From contig NZ_CP110397.1 of assembly GCF_029910215.1 (NCBI RefSeq), positions 248,001 to 312,000 of the forward strand: 64,000 nucleotides of DNA. The letters run 5' to 3'. This DNA comes from Paraburkholderia sp. D15 (GTDB lineage Bacteria; Pseudomonadota; Gammaproteobacteria; Burkholderiales; Burkholderiaceae). The notes beneath the pieces were generated by a model, which was given only the letters and a program-made list of their open reading frames with translations, was not told where the DNA came from and did not search any database. A program made the translations under genes and the position numbers. Position 1 is the stretch's first letter. Every line of letters begins with the position of its first letter. Of the stretch, positions 55,560 to 63,179 are shown in pieces.

Positions 55560-56336
55560 ATGAACAGAAAGAAGTCGCCTGCCGTCGAGCAGGCCAAAGC
55601 AGTCAAGGGATCGGGCGCGAGCAAGGCGTATCACCTGCTGCGCAGTCGTATCGTGTCTCTGGAGATGCCGCCTGGTGAGGACATCGACGAGCAGGCGCTG
55701 GTGGAGGAATTCGGGATTTCCCGCACCCCGCTCAGGGAGGCAATGATCCGGCTCGCGGCCGAGGGGCTGATCTCGCTGCTGCCCAATCGCGGCGCACGGG
55801 TCGCGTCTATGGACATCCCGCAGTTGCGGGAACACCTGGAGGCGTTCGAACTGGCGCAGCGCGCCACGACGCGTCTCGCCGCGCTAAGGCGTTCCACGGC
55901 TGATCTAAAGCGTATCGAGGATCTAGTCGCGGCGTTCGAGGAGGCCCACGCGAACAACGATGTGAACGGCATGATCGACGGAAACTGGGAGCTGCATCTC
56001 GCAATCGGCAATGCGTGCGGCAATCGCGTCCTCGCCAAGATCTACGCGAATTTGCTGACAGAAAATCTTCGCGTCGCCCGTCTCGCGATGAGCTACGAGA
56101 CTTTCCCGACCGCCGAAGCCAGGCGTTCGCATCTGGACAACATACTGAGAGAACACCGGGACATTCTCGACGCGATCAGAAATCAGGATGCGGATCGTGC
56201 CGAAGACCTTGCGTGCTCGCATACCGGCCTTGCACGCAAACGGGTGACCGAATACATCTCGCAGAGCGCGGTGGGCGGCCTCTCAATCAGTCCTCGTTCA
56301 ACGCACGCTCTCAACGGAACGCTCAACGATGTGTGA
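55560..56336 (+). CDS. GntR-family regulator (FadR/VanR type)
   Basis: 258 residues. N-terminal winged helix: AYHLLRSRIVSLEMPPGEDI, EQALVEEFGISRTPLREAMI, RLAAEGLISLLPNRGARV. The C-terminal helical FCD domain has the metal-binding His residues in NWELHLAIGNACGNRVLAKI and HLDNILREHRDILDAIRNQD. It likely represses the divergent amidohydrolase-MFS operon until a pathway acid binds. Its end overlaps the next gene by 8 bases, tying it to the CxxC and CobW proteins. Confidence 0.9.
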   Translation: MNRKKSPAVEQAKAVKGSGASKAYHLLRSRIVSLEMPPGEDIDEQALVEEFGISRTPLREAMIRLAAEGLISLLPNRGARVASMDIPQLREHLEAFELAQRATTRLAALRRSTADLKRIEDLVAAFEEAHANNDVNGMIDGNWELHLAIGNACGNRVLAKIYANLLTENLRVARLAMSYETFPTAEARRSHLDNILREHRDILDAIRNQDADRAEDLACSHTGLARKRVTEYISQSAVGGLSISPRSTHALNGTLNDV

Positions 56337-56670
56337 AGTGTGTGCAGTTTTTGGAGTCGGCCAGCACTGGGCCGACTCGGCTGACCCGATGGGTTTGCAC
56401 AACGTAGCGGCTGGCATTCTTGAAAACCGCGCTGAACGCGCGAAGCGATTGCAACTGATCAACCGCATCCTGCGGCCGGCCGGCCTCGCCGCGAGCGACT
56501 GGGATGGCGAGTCTTTCAGCGTTGAAGACACACAAGGGCGCCGCCAGATCGCACCCGATCTCTCTGCGCTCTGGCGCGTCGCTGAAAAGCTCGGCAAGGT
56601 TCACATCGACCCTCTTGACGCGGGCTTCTTGCCTGCCACTTCACCATGGTCAGACTCGTACCGCGCCTAG
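56329..56670 (+). CDS. Conserved small CxxC protein of unknown function
   Basis: 113 residues starting MCEVCAVFGVGQHWADSADP, with a CxxC at the very N-terminus and nearby His that could bind a metal. The middle is helical (AERAKRLQLINRILRPAGLA) and is followed by DWDGESFSVEDTQGRRQIAP and LSALWRVAEKLGKVHIDPLD. It overlaps the GntR gene by 8 bases and the CobW gene by 25, so the three are translated together. I do not know a function; the pairing with a CobW metallochaperone suggests zinc handling for the amidohydrolase. Confidence 0.7.
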   Translation: MCEVCAVFGVGQHWADSADPMGLHNVAAGILENRAERAKRLQLINRILRPAGLAASDWDGESFSVEDTQGRRQIAPDLSALWRVAEKLGKVHIDPLDAGFLPATSPWSDSYRA

Positions 56671-57647
56671 AACTGAATGTCGTGACCGGCTTCCTCGGCA
56701 GCGGCAAGACGACACTGCTGAAGCGCTATCTGCAGCAGCAGGCTGTCGGTTCAACGCTCGTCATCATCAACGAATTCGGCCGCGAATCCATTGACGACCG
56801 CATCACGCTTCATCTGAAGTCCGAGATCGAAACAATCGCCGACGGGTGTCTATGCTGCACGGTGCTCGGTCAGTTGCAGCAGACGCTGCTGCACATCCTG
56901 ACGCGGCGCGCGCGCGGGGAGCTGCCTGAACTGCAGCGGATCATCGTCGAGACCAGCGGACTGGCCGATCCTACGCCTATCCTGGGCACGGTTCTGTCGG
57001 ACGAGAATCTCCACGAGTACATCAAGGTCGGCCCGTGCGTGACAGCATTCGACGCGCTCGAAGGCCTCCAGACGCTCAAAGAGTTCGCCGAAGCCGCTCC
57101 GCAACTCGCTGCCGCAGATCGAGTGATCGTGACCAAGACCGACCTTGCAGATAGCGCGGACATCGAAACAGTGATAACGGCGATCCGCGACGTCAATCCA
57201 GCATGCGATGTCACGCTGAACGACGTGCCGGACACAATCTTCGCACCCATCGAAAGTGTCGAAATCGTCAACAGCCCGCTTCGTGCGGCGAACACATCCG
57301 TGCATTTGCACACTGGCTCGGTGCGCAGCTTTTCCACCGTGCTCGACCGATCAGTCGATTGGGCGACGTTTTCCGTGTGGCTCACCGCGCTGCTCAATCG
57401 ACACGGTGACCATATCCTGCGATTCAAGTCTGTACTGGCCGTGCGTTCCGCAGGTAAGCTGGTGGTTCAGGGCGTGCGGCATCGTGTGTATCCGCCGTCC
57501 CACTTGCCTGCCGAAGACAATGAAGACAACGTTTCGCGGCTCGTCTTCATTTCCAACGGCATCAACGACCAAATAATTCTCGACTCCCTCAAGCGCTTTA
57601 CTGCAGCAACGTCCACGTTCAACGGGCTTTCCTGGCCAGCTTTGTAG
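56646..57647 (+). CDS. CobW-family GTPase (COG0523, metallochaperone-like)
   Basis: 333 residues. GTP-binding Walker A NVVTGFLGSGKTTLLKRYLQ, the metal motif DGCLCCTVLG (CxCC), ETSGLADPTPILGTVLSDEN, and the NKxD-like VTKTDLADSADI. The C-terminal CobW_C domain has SVRSFSTVLDRSVDWATFSV and VQGVRHRVYPPSHLPAED. Members deliver zinc or cobalt to partner enzymes. Being in the cargo with a metal-dependent amidohydrolase suggests it loads that enzyme. Last gene before the right inverted repeat; a small hairpin (GGACC-AAAA-GGTCC at 57686-57699) follows and may terminate transcription. Confidence 0.88.
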   Translation: MVRLVPRLELNVVTGFLGSGKTTLLKRYLQQQAVGSTLVIINEFGRESIDDRITLHLKSEIETIADGCLCCTVLGQLQQTLLHILTRRARGELPELQRIIVETSGLADPTPILGTVLSDENLHEYIKVGPCVTAFDALEGLQTLKEFAEAAPQLAAADRVIVTKTDLADSADIETVITAIRDVNPACDVTLNDVPDTIFAPIESVEIVNSPLRAANTSVHLHTGSVRSFSTVLDRSVDWATFSVWLTALLNRHGDHILRFKSVLAVRSAGKLVVQGVRHRVYPPSHLPAEDNEDNVSRLVFISNGINDQIILDSLKRFTAATSTFNGLSWPAL

Positions 57648-57720
57648 CCGTATCAACGGCCACATCTTAGTAAGCTAATCATTCGGACCAAAAGGTCCAA
57701 TTTGATAATTAAATCATTAG

Positions 57721-57765
57721 GTTAGGTCGAGATGTGGCGGATTTTTTGCGAATCCCGGCCGCCCC
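57721..57765 (-). repeat. Right terminal inverted repeat of the Tn3-family transposon
   Basis: Reverse complement begins GGGGCGGCCGGGATTCGCAA at 57765 and reads inward to 57721. Together with the left copy it marks the element. Confidence 0.85.
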
Positions 57766-58044
57766 TCCAGACGGCTCTGGCGCGTGCTGCGACGGTTCTT
57801 CGTGCTGGTGGCCGATGCAATCCAGGATGATCGGCCGGCGATCGCCGAAAAGCTGCGCCGCGCGAGCCCGCACTGGATGCGCCACACGCATGCGTCGCAC
57901 GCGCTGGCCCGAGGCGCCGAATTGATCATGGTGCGCGATAATCTGCGCCATTCGTCGATCTCGACAACGTCGACCTATCTGCATAGCGACGAAGTACAGC
58001 GAGCACGGCAGTTCGATCAGGCATTCGGGGTGCGTAAGACCTGA
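57766..58044 (+). pseudogene. C-terminal fragment of a second tyrosine recombinase
   Basis: Immediately outside the right inverted repeat the frame reads SRRLWRVLRRFFVLVADAIQ, KLRRASPHWMRHTHASHALA, VRDNLRHSSISTTSTYLHSD and EVQRARQFDQAFGVRKT to a TGA at 58044. This is the catalytic end (His-x-x-Arg, His, Tyr) of a recombinase clearly related to the one in the transposon but not identical. The N-terminal ~80% is missing and is not found at the left flank. The transposon probably inserted into, or recombined with, this gene. Confidence 0.75.
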
Positions 58045-58103
58045 AGCATAAGCGCACCGACCGTGAACCGGCCAAATGAGACAGGCTTGGGAACGAACGA
58101 AAA

Positions 58104-58544
58104 ATGGGCTACGCGATTCGAACGTTTCTGATCACGCCGGACGACGGCATCCGAAAGATCGGAGTGACGCGTTACTGGAACATGCTCGGTGCTCCGGACA
58201 GTCATCGCCTGCCGGAGTTTGCAGATCAGCGTGTACACCTCGCAAACCTGACCATTGAACTGGTGGACCGCAAGCCTGTGCAAGTAATCAATCGAGATTT
58301 TGTGATTGTCACTTTTGATGCGCAGGGCCGTCTCAATGTCGATCAGATCAAGCAGCGCGGTAGCTCGCTGTTTGAAGTCTTCATGGCCTCCAACCTGGGC
58401 CGTAACGACAAGGAGGGCACTGCGAAGGTTGTCGATGCGACGGCCCGCTGTACCGTACAAGGCAGTCGATGGACGCCAACACCCGCCTTGATCCAGGCCC
58501 TTGACGAGGCAGCACTGGGATTGCGACGGTGTCCTGGCATTTAG
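58104..58544 (+). CDS. Hypothetical protein
   Basis: 146 residues: MGYAIRTFLITPDDGIRKIG, then VTRYWNMLGAPDSHRLPEFA, DFVIVTFDAQGRLNVDQIKQ and RGSSLFEVFMASNLGRNDKE. It is soluble, of mixed alpha/beta character, with good codon quality and no signal peptide or membrane segment. I do not recognise the family. It stands between the recombinase relic and the truncated efflux adaptor, in DNA shaped by past insertions. Confidence 0.55.
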   Translation: MGYAIRTFLITPDDGIRKIGVTRYWNMLGAPDSHRLPEFADQRVHLANLTIELVDRKPVQVINRDFVIVTFDAQGRLNVDQIKQRGSSLFEVFMASNLGRNDKEGTAKVVDATARCTVQGSRWTPTPALIQALDEAALGLRRCPGI

Positions 58545-58603
58545 GCGGCCAGGCAATTATGGCGATCTAAATATAAGCCGAGCGCATTTCATAACTTCAA
58601 GGC

Positions 58604-58789
58604 TTATGATAGAAAATTGCGCTTACCTTGTTCATCCCCCGATACGACCGGTTTGTCCGTGCTGCCTGCGTTGTCGGTGGAAGCTGCGGAGTCCGCTGGG
58701 TGGCAACCGGCCGTCAGCGCCATGCAGGCGGCGACCAGCGCGAGGCCGGCGAGGCTTTTGGGTCGTATAGGGGAAGCGTTAATTTGCAT
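58604..58789 (-). pseudogene. Truncated efflux adaptor (RND/HlyD family), N-terminus only
   Basis: From ATG 58789 the frame gives a lipoprotein signal (KSLAGLALVAACMALTAGCH) and the start of a periplasmic adaptor (PADSAASTDNAG), then meets a stop after 61 residues. Intact adaptors have about 400. The ATG overlaps the stop of the upstream outer-membrane factor, the classical czcC-czcB order. The DNA further left is unrelated, so the adaptor and the inner-membrane pump were lost through a rearrangement near 58600. Confidence 0.65.
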
Positions 58790-60209
58790 GGGTATCGTTC
58801 GGGGTCCGGGCGGCGATGAAGGCATCGTGGATCACGCTGCCGAGCAACGCCTGCATGGCGACATGTTGCTCGGCAAGCGACTCGCGTAGCGTGGCAATGT
58901 CGATCTGTCTGGATAGCGCGGCAGTCTGCGCGTCCGTGTAGGCGGTAAGTGTGATGTCGTGTTCAGCGTAGGCTTGGGCGGCGTGCGTGGCGGCGGCATC
59001 CGTATCGGGCAAAGTCGCCTCGGTTTGTTTCAGTTGACGCGCGAGGATTGCGCTGTCGGCGCGCAGGCGCGCTACGTCCGCATAGGCCTGATTGAGCCGC
59101 ATCTGATATTCGTCGCGTAAGCGCTGCCGCGTCGCTTTTTCGATTGCGACGTTGCCCTGGTTACGGTTGAAAATCGGCAAACTCAGATTGATCTGGAAGC
59201 CGCTGGTGTAGATATTGGATGTGTCGCGCGCGCGCACGAAACCGACCGAAAGACTGGGAAACTGGCTCAGAATCGCCGCGCGATATTTCTGCTCCTGTGC
59301 CTCATAGCCAGCCTGCAAGGCGATCAGGTCGGGACGCCGGTGCGCAAGCCCGCTCAAGGCCGCATCGATCGCCGCATCGGTTGCCTCGGGAAGAGCATCG
59401 CTGTCGCCGGGTTGCATCTGAAGCTGGACTTCTACCTCCTGCGCCAGACCGAGAAGTGCGTTCAGGTCATGATGGGTCTGCCCGGCCGCGCGCTGAGCAT
59501 CGAACAACTGCCTGCGCGCGTCGATGTAAGCAAGCTGCGCGGCGCCAAGCGTATCGTCACCCAGATTGCCGTCGCGGCGAGCCTCGGTCATTCGCTCGTA
59601 GCGCGTTCGCGTGAGTTCGAGTTGCTGCTGTAACAGCGGCAATGTGTGCTGCTGAAAGCGTGTCTTGATGAATAGTTGCCGAGCCTGCGCGACAGTTTGC
59701 CACTCCTGCCACAACAGACCTAAATCGGTTTTGGCGGCCGTTGCGTCGGCGGATTGCTTGTTCGCGCTGCGCAGGACGATCGCCATTACATCGATGCTCA
59801 AACCGTAATTGAACGCGCGTGTAGTACCGGCGGCGCCGGGATAGTCGCTCGATATGCTCACCTGCGGGTCGGGCAACAGACCCGCGGAATAGGCCTGCGC
59901 GCGCGCAATGCCGAGGTCGTCGCGAATCAGTTTGAGATCGGGATTGTTGGCGACGGCAAGCATCGCGACTTCGTCGATGTCGAGTCCATCACGTGGATCG
60001 AAACGGTGCGAGGCCAGCTCGGGTAGCGGCATCGCCGATGAATCTATACAGATGCGCCCAAGCGAGCGGGTAGAGGTCGACGTATCGGCCGGTGTGAGTG
60101 GATCACGGTGATACCAGCTGCAGCCGGTCATCAGCATCGCGACTACTATTGCCAGGACACGCAGGCGAAAAACCGTCGCGGTCAGTGAAACAGGAAAAGA
60201 AACTAACAA
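58779..60209 (-). CDS. TolC-family outer-membrane efflux factor (CzcC/CusC-like)
   Basis: 476 residues. Lipoprotein-type signal (VAMLMTGCSWYHRDPLTPAD) followed by two long helical OEP repeats: DEVAMLAVANNPDLKLIRDD, QAYSAGLLPDPQVSISSDYP, RPDLIALQAGYEAQEQKYRA and LPIFNRNQGNVAIEKATRQR. The family forms the outer-membrane channel of tripartite metal or drug pumps. It is divergent from the two-component genes at 60.4 kb, and the adaptor gene behind it is truncated, so the tripartite pump cannot be assembled from this locus alone. Confidence 0.88.
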   Translation of the reverse strand: MLVSFPVSLTATVFRLRVLAIVVAMLMTGCSWYHRDPLTPADTSTSTRSLGRICIDSSAMPLPELASHRFDPRDGLDIDEVAMLAVANNPDLKLIRDDLGIARAQAYSAGLLPDPQVSISSDYPGAAGTTRAFNYGLSIDVMAIVLRSANKQSADATAAKTDLGLLWQEWQTVAQARQLFIKTRFQQHTLPLLQQQLELTRTRYERMTEARRDGNLGDDTLGAAQLAYIDARRQLFDAQRAAGQTHHDLNALLGLAQEVEVQLQMQPGDSDALPEATDAAIDAALSGLAHRRPDLIALQAGYEAQEQKYRAAILSQFPSLSVGFVRARDTSNIYTSGFQINLSLPIFNRNQGNVAIEKATRQRLRDEYQMRLNQAYADVARLRADSAILARQLKQTEATLPDTDAAATHAAQAYAEHDITLTAYTDAQTAALSRQIDIATLRESLAEQHVAMQALLGSVIHDAFIAARTPNDTHAN

Positions 60210-60424
60210 AGTCCGGCTCCCCAGCGGAAAGGCGCGATAGCCATCGGTAACTGCAAAAATAGCGACCGATTCTGCTGCGGGGATGCTTAGCTAACGCTTA
60301 ACCTGCGCCGGGTGCCGTATTGAACGTTTGCAGGAGTCTTCTCGGAGTCGCATAAGGAATCGTTAAGCTAACGAACAGGAGAATGCGCGTCTAAAGGGTT
60401 GCCGCGCAACAGGAAGGAGGAGCC

Positions 60425-61102
60425 GTGCGTCTGCTAGTTGTCGAAGACGAACCGAAAACAGCGGCTTATTTGAAAAAAGGGCTGGAGGAATCCGGCTATT
60501 CGGTCGACGTCGCCAACGATGGGCTACAAGGCCTGGTCCTCGCTCAGGAAAAAGAGTATGACGTCATCGTACTCGACGTCATGTTGCCGGGACTGGACGG
60601 CTGGTCCGTCGTCAAGGCGCTTCGCCGTACGCGCGCAACGCCGGTCCTGTTCCTGACTGCGCGCGACGACGTAGACGACCGTGTTCGAGGGCTGGAATCA
60701 GGCGCGGACGATTATCTGGTCAAACCGTTTGCATTCGTCGAGATGCTGGCGCGAGTGAGAACGCTCGCACGGCGCGGGCCGCCTCGCGAAAGTGAACTGA
60801 TCAAAATCGGCGATCTGGAAATGGACGTCAATCGCCGGCGAGTCAAGCGCGGAGGAGCCCGCGTCGACCTCACACCGCGCGAGTTTTCTCTGCTTCAGCT
60901 ATTGGCGCGCCGTCACGGCGAAGTGCTAAGCCGCACGCAGATCGCTTCCTACGTCTGGGACATGAATTTCGATAGCGACACGAATGTTGTCGAGGTCGCG
61001 ATTCGCCGGCTGCGCACCAAGATAGACGACGAATACTCCAGCAAGCTGATTCATACGGTACGGGGTGTCGGCTACGTGCTTGAATTGAAGGAAACGGTTT
61101 GA
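60425..61102 (+). CDS. Response regulator of a heavy-metal two-component system (CzcR/CusR-like)
   Basis: 225 residues from GTG 60425 (GGAAGGAGGAGCC upstream). The receiver is complete: [37 protein letters not shown] with the phosphorylated Asp, [12 protein letters not shown] and [12 protein letters not shown]. The winged helix has [20 protein letters not shown] and [20 protein letters not shown]. The [18 protein letters not shown] start is characteristic of copper/zinc/silver regulators. It would activate the divergent efflux operon. The stop overlaps the kinase start. Confidence 0.93.
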   Translation: MRLLVVEDEPKTAAYLKKGLEESGYSVDVANDGLQGLVLAQEKEYDVIVLDVMLPGLDGWSVVKALRRTRATPVLFLTARDDVDDRVRGLESGADDYLVKPFAFVEMLARVRTLARRGPPRESELIKIGDLEMDVNRRRVKRGGARVDLTPREFSLLQLLARRHGEVLSRTQIASYVWDMNFDSDTNVVEVAIRRLRTKIDDEYSSKLIHTVRGVGYVLELKETV

Positions 61103-62562
61103 TGCAACGCCGTTCGCTCGCTGTAACCCTCGCCATCGCGTTCGGTTTTACGACATTGACAGTTTTCGTCCTCGTCGGCACTTATCTTTATCTGGCGCTC
61201 GACCGGCAGATAAAACTGCAGGATAACCTCGATATCGTACTTGCCGCACGGCATGCGCGGCGGCTCGGCGAAGAGCTGGACGCGGCGAGAAATATTCCTG
61301 AACATCGCGACCGGCTCGACAGCACCGTGCTTGGCAACGATGTGATGTCGTTGCAGGTGTTTGGCCCCGACGGAATGCGGTTATTCGAGCACAACGCAAC
61401 GGGAACATTGTCTGCACAGACGGGTAATTCCGTTGCGACGCTTCCGCCGCTGCCTCACGTAGCGGCCGCGGCGCGTATCGACGAATCTGATATCGGAGAG
61501 TGGAAGGGGCGCGGTGGCGCCCCAGTCCGCGGGGTACTGACGGATTTCCGGTTGCGGAATGGGGAGGTCGCCACCGTGCTGGTCGCGCGAAACATGAACG
61601 ACCGCGAGGTGTTGTTCGATAGCTATCGTGACAAGCTGCAAGTGGCCGGCATGGCCGGGGTTTTACTCGCGATTCTTTTGAGTTACCTGCTGATTCGGGC
61701 GGCGTTGCGGCCACTGCGCGACATCGCGGCGAGCGCGAGCCTCGTAACGGTTAACCGGCTGAATACGCGGATTGTGACCAATCGCGTACCGAGCGAGCTG
61801 GAGGCGCTGGTGTTGGCATTGAATGCCATGTTCGACCGCGTCGAACTGGGTTTCCAACGACTGTCACGCTTTAGCGCCGACCTTGCGCACGATATGCGCA
61901 CACCACTGAGCAACATGCGTGGTGCAGCCGAAGTTGCGCTCGCTAGGGCGCGCTCGGTCGAGGAATATGAAACTGTGCTCGCCTCGAATCTGGAAGAATG
62001 CGACCGGTTGTCGAACATGATCGAAAACGTGTTGTTCCTCGCGCGTGCCGAGCATCCTCAGTTCATTAAACATATGCGCGAGTTCGACGCTGGGCAGGAA
62101 TTGAGCCGCATCGCCGACTATTTCGAAGGCGTCGCCGGAGAGGCTGATGTTGCAATACGTGTGAACGGCAACGCGTGCCTCATGGCCGATCGCGAATTAT
62201 TCCAGCGAGCCGTCAGCAATCTACTGGTCAATGCAATCCGCTACACCCCTCGAGGTGGAGAGATTGCGCTGGAAGTCGTGGAAACCGGCGCCGAAGTGCA
62301 GGTCATCGTGTCGAATGAGGGAACGCCTATCAGCAGTGAACATCTCGAACGGATTTTCGACCGGTTTTATCGTGTCGATCCGTCACGAAGCGCGCTCCCA
62401 TCAATGGGATTGATGGCCGGATCGACGGGGGCGACTGGGCTAGGTCTCGCCATTGTGAAGACGATCATGGAATTGCATGGCGGGTCCGTGTGCGCCGAAA
62501 GCGACGCACACGCCACGCGTTTTACGTTGGCGTTCCAGCCGGTTTGCCGTTCGGTCCGGTAG
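61102..62562 (+). CDS. Heavy-metal sensor histidine kinase (CusS/CzcS-like)
   Basis: 486 residues from ATG 61102, overlapping the regulator stop. Membrane segment 8-32, a ~155-residue periplasmic domain, second segment (MAGVLLAILLSYLLIRAALR), HAMP, the H-box FSADLAHDMRTPLSNMRGAA with the phosphorylated His, and the ATPase part with NLLVNAIRYTPRGGEIALEV, RIFDRFYRVDPSR and GLGLAIVKTIMELHGGSV. It senses metal in the periplasm in relatives. It remains intact although the pump has been lost. Confidence 0.92.
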   Translation: MQRRSLAVTLAIAFGFTTLTVFVLVGTYLYLALDRQIKLQDNLDIVLAARHARRLGEELDAARNIPEHRDRLDSTVLGNDVMSLQVFGPDGMRLFEHNATGTLSAQTGNSVATLPPLPHVAAAARIDESDIGEWKGRGGAPVRGVLTDFRLRNGEVATVLVARNMNDREVLFDSYRDKLQVAGMAGVLLAILLSYLLIRAALRPLRDIAASASLVTVNRLNTRIVTNRVPSELEALVLALNAMFDRVELGFQRLSRFSADLAHDMRTPLSNMRGAAEVALARARSVEEYETVLASNLEECDRLSNMIENVLFLARAEHPQFIKHMREFDAGQELSRIADYFEGVAGEADVAIRVNGNACLMADRELFQRAVSNLLVNAIRYTPRGGEIALEVVETGAEVQVIVSNEGTPISSEHLERIFDRFYRVDPSRSALPSMGLMAGSTGATGLGLAIVKTIMELHGGSVCAESDAHATRFTLAFQPVCRSVR

Positions 62563-62588
62563 TGGTTCGCGATCCGCGCTGTTCGCAA

Positions 62589-62876
62589 TCAATTTGACGC
62601 GGAATCCGGATGCGAGGCCGGCGAGCCTTTCACCTGTGCGAATCGCACATCGTCCGTACCGTGCTGGATCGCATAGATCTCGCGATTGCGGGCGATAGCC
62701 GATGCGGTTGGCGGATAGTCGCCCTTTGGCGTCGGTAAATAGCCTGAAGCTTCGGCCTGAACAAGTTGCGCGCGAACTTCGGCGCGTGTTGTTCCGGCAT
62801 ATCTGGACTGCGCAAATGCATTTGCGCCAAACGACAGACTCAGTACAGCGATGGAAAAGGCTGTGAGCAGTTTCAT
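62589..62876 (-). CDS. DUF4148 domain periplasmic protein
   Basis: 95 residues from ATG 62876 (CGGAGAGAAGTC upstream; a longer frame from 62900 is unlikely). Signal peptide MKLLTAFSIAVLSLSFGANA, then YAGTTRAEVRAQLVQAEASG, YLPTPKGDYPPTASAIARNR. The R-A-E-V-x-x-x-L...E-A-x-G-Y-x-P pattern defines DUF4148, a family largely restricted to Burkholderiales. Function unknown. It converges on the sensor kinase gene and may respond to metal, but there is no direct sign of that. Confidence 0.85.
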   Translation of the reverse strand: MKLLTAFSIAVLSLSFGANAFAQSRYAGTTRAEVRAQLVQAEASGYLPTPKGDYPPTASAIARNREIYAIQHGTDDVRFAQVKGSPASHPDSASN

Positions 62877-63179
62877 GACTTCTCTCCGATTGATTGACAA
62901 CAGGTGGTTCGAACAATTCGAACTACAGCGTCTATTGTCGACATCCGAACTGTCGAGTCACTGACCTGCTGATTACCGTTTTGTTATCTGGTCCAATAGG
63001 AAAAAATAATCTGGATCAGCAACATTCTTCTTCAGCTTCTCCTAAGCCGGCTGCGTTCAATATCACCTGCTGCACGGCAACGTGCTCAAGACAAGCGCCA
63101 TAGGCTGACGCACGAGGGTGGTCGACTTCGCTGACCTTTCGGCGTACAGCATTATTCGATCCGGAACGAGTCACTAAAA
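62877..63179. promoter_or_regulatory. Intergenic region with a perfect inverted repeat
   Basis: About 300 bases between divergent genes. GTTCGAA-CAA-TTCGAAC at 62907-62923 is a perfect inverted repeat about 30 bases before the DUF4148 start and is a good operator candidate. The rest is AT-rich and shows no gene. Confidence 0.4.

Larger units (their letters stand above)
46921..57765. mobile_element. Tn3-family transposon of 10.8 kb with catabolic cargo
   Basis: The boundaries are two terminal inverted repeats starting GGGGCGGCCGGGATTCG, at 46921-46965 and (reverse complement) 57721-57765, differing at 3 of 45 positions; the similarity extends weakly for another ten bases inward. Between them lie tnpA, a long tyrosine recombinase in one operon reading toward the left end, a candidate recombination site, and a cargo of six genes in two divergent operons. 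Outer GGGG termini of 38-48 bases are typical of the Tn3 family. The flanking five bases are CTTGA on the left and TCCAG on the right, so there is no target duplication. Confidence 0.85.
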
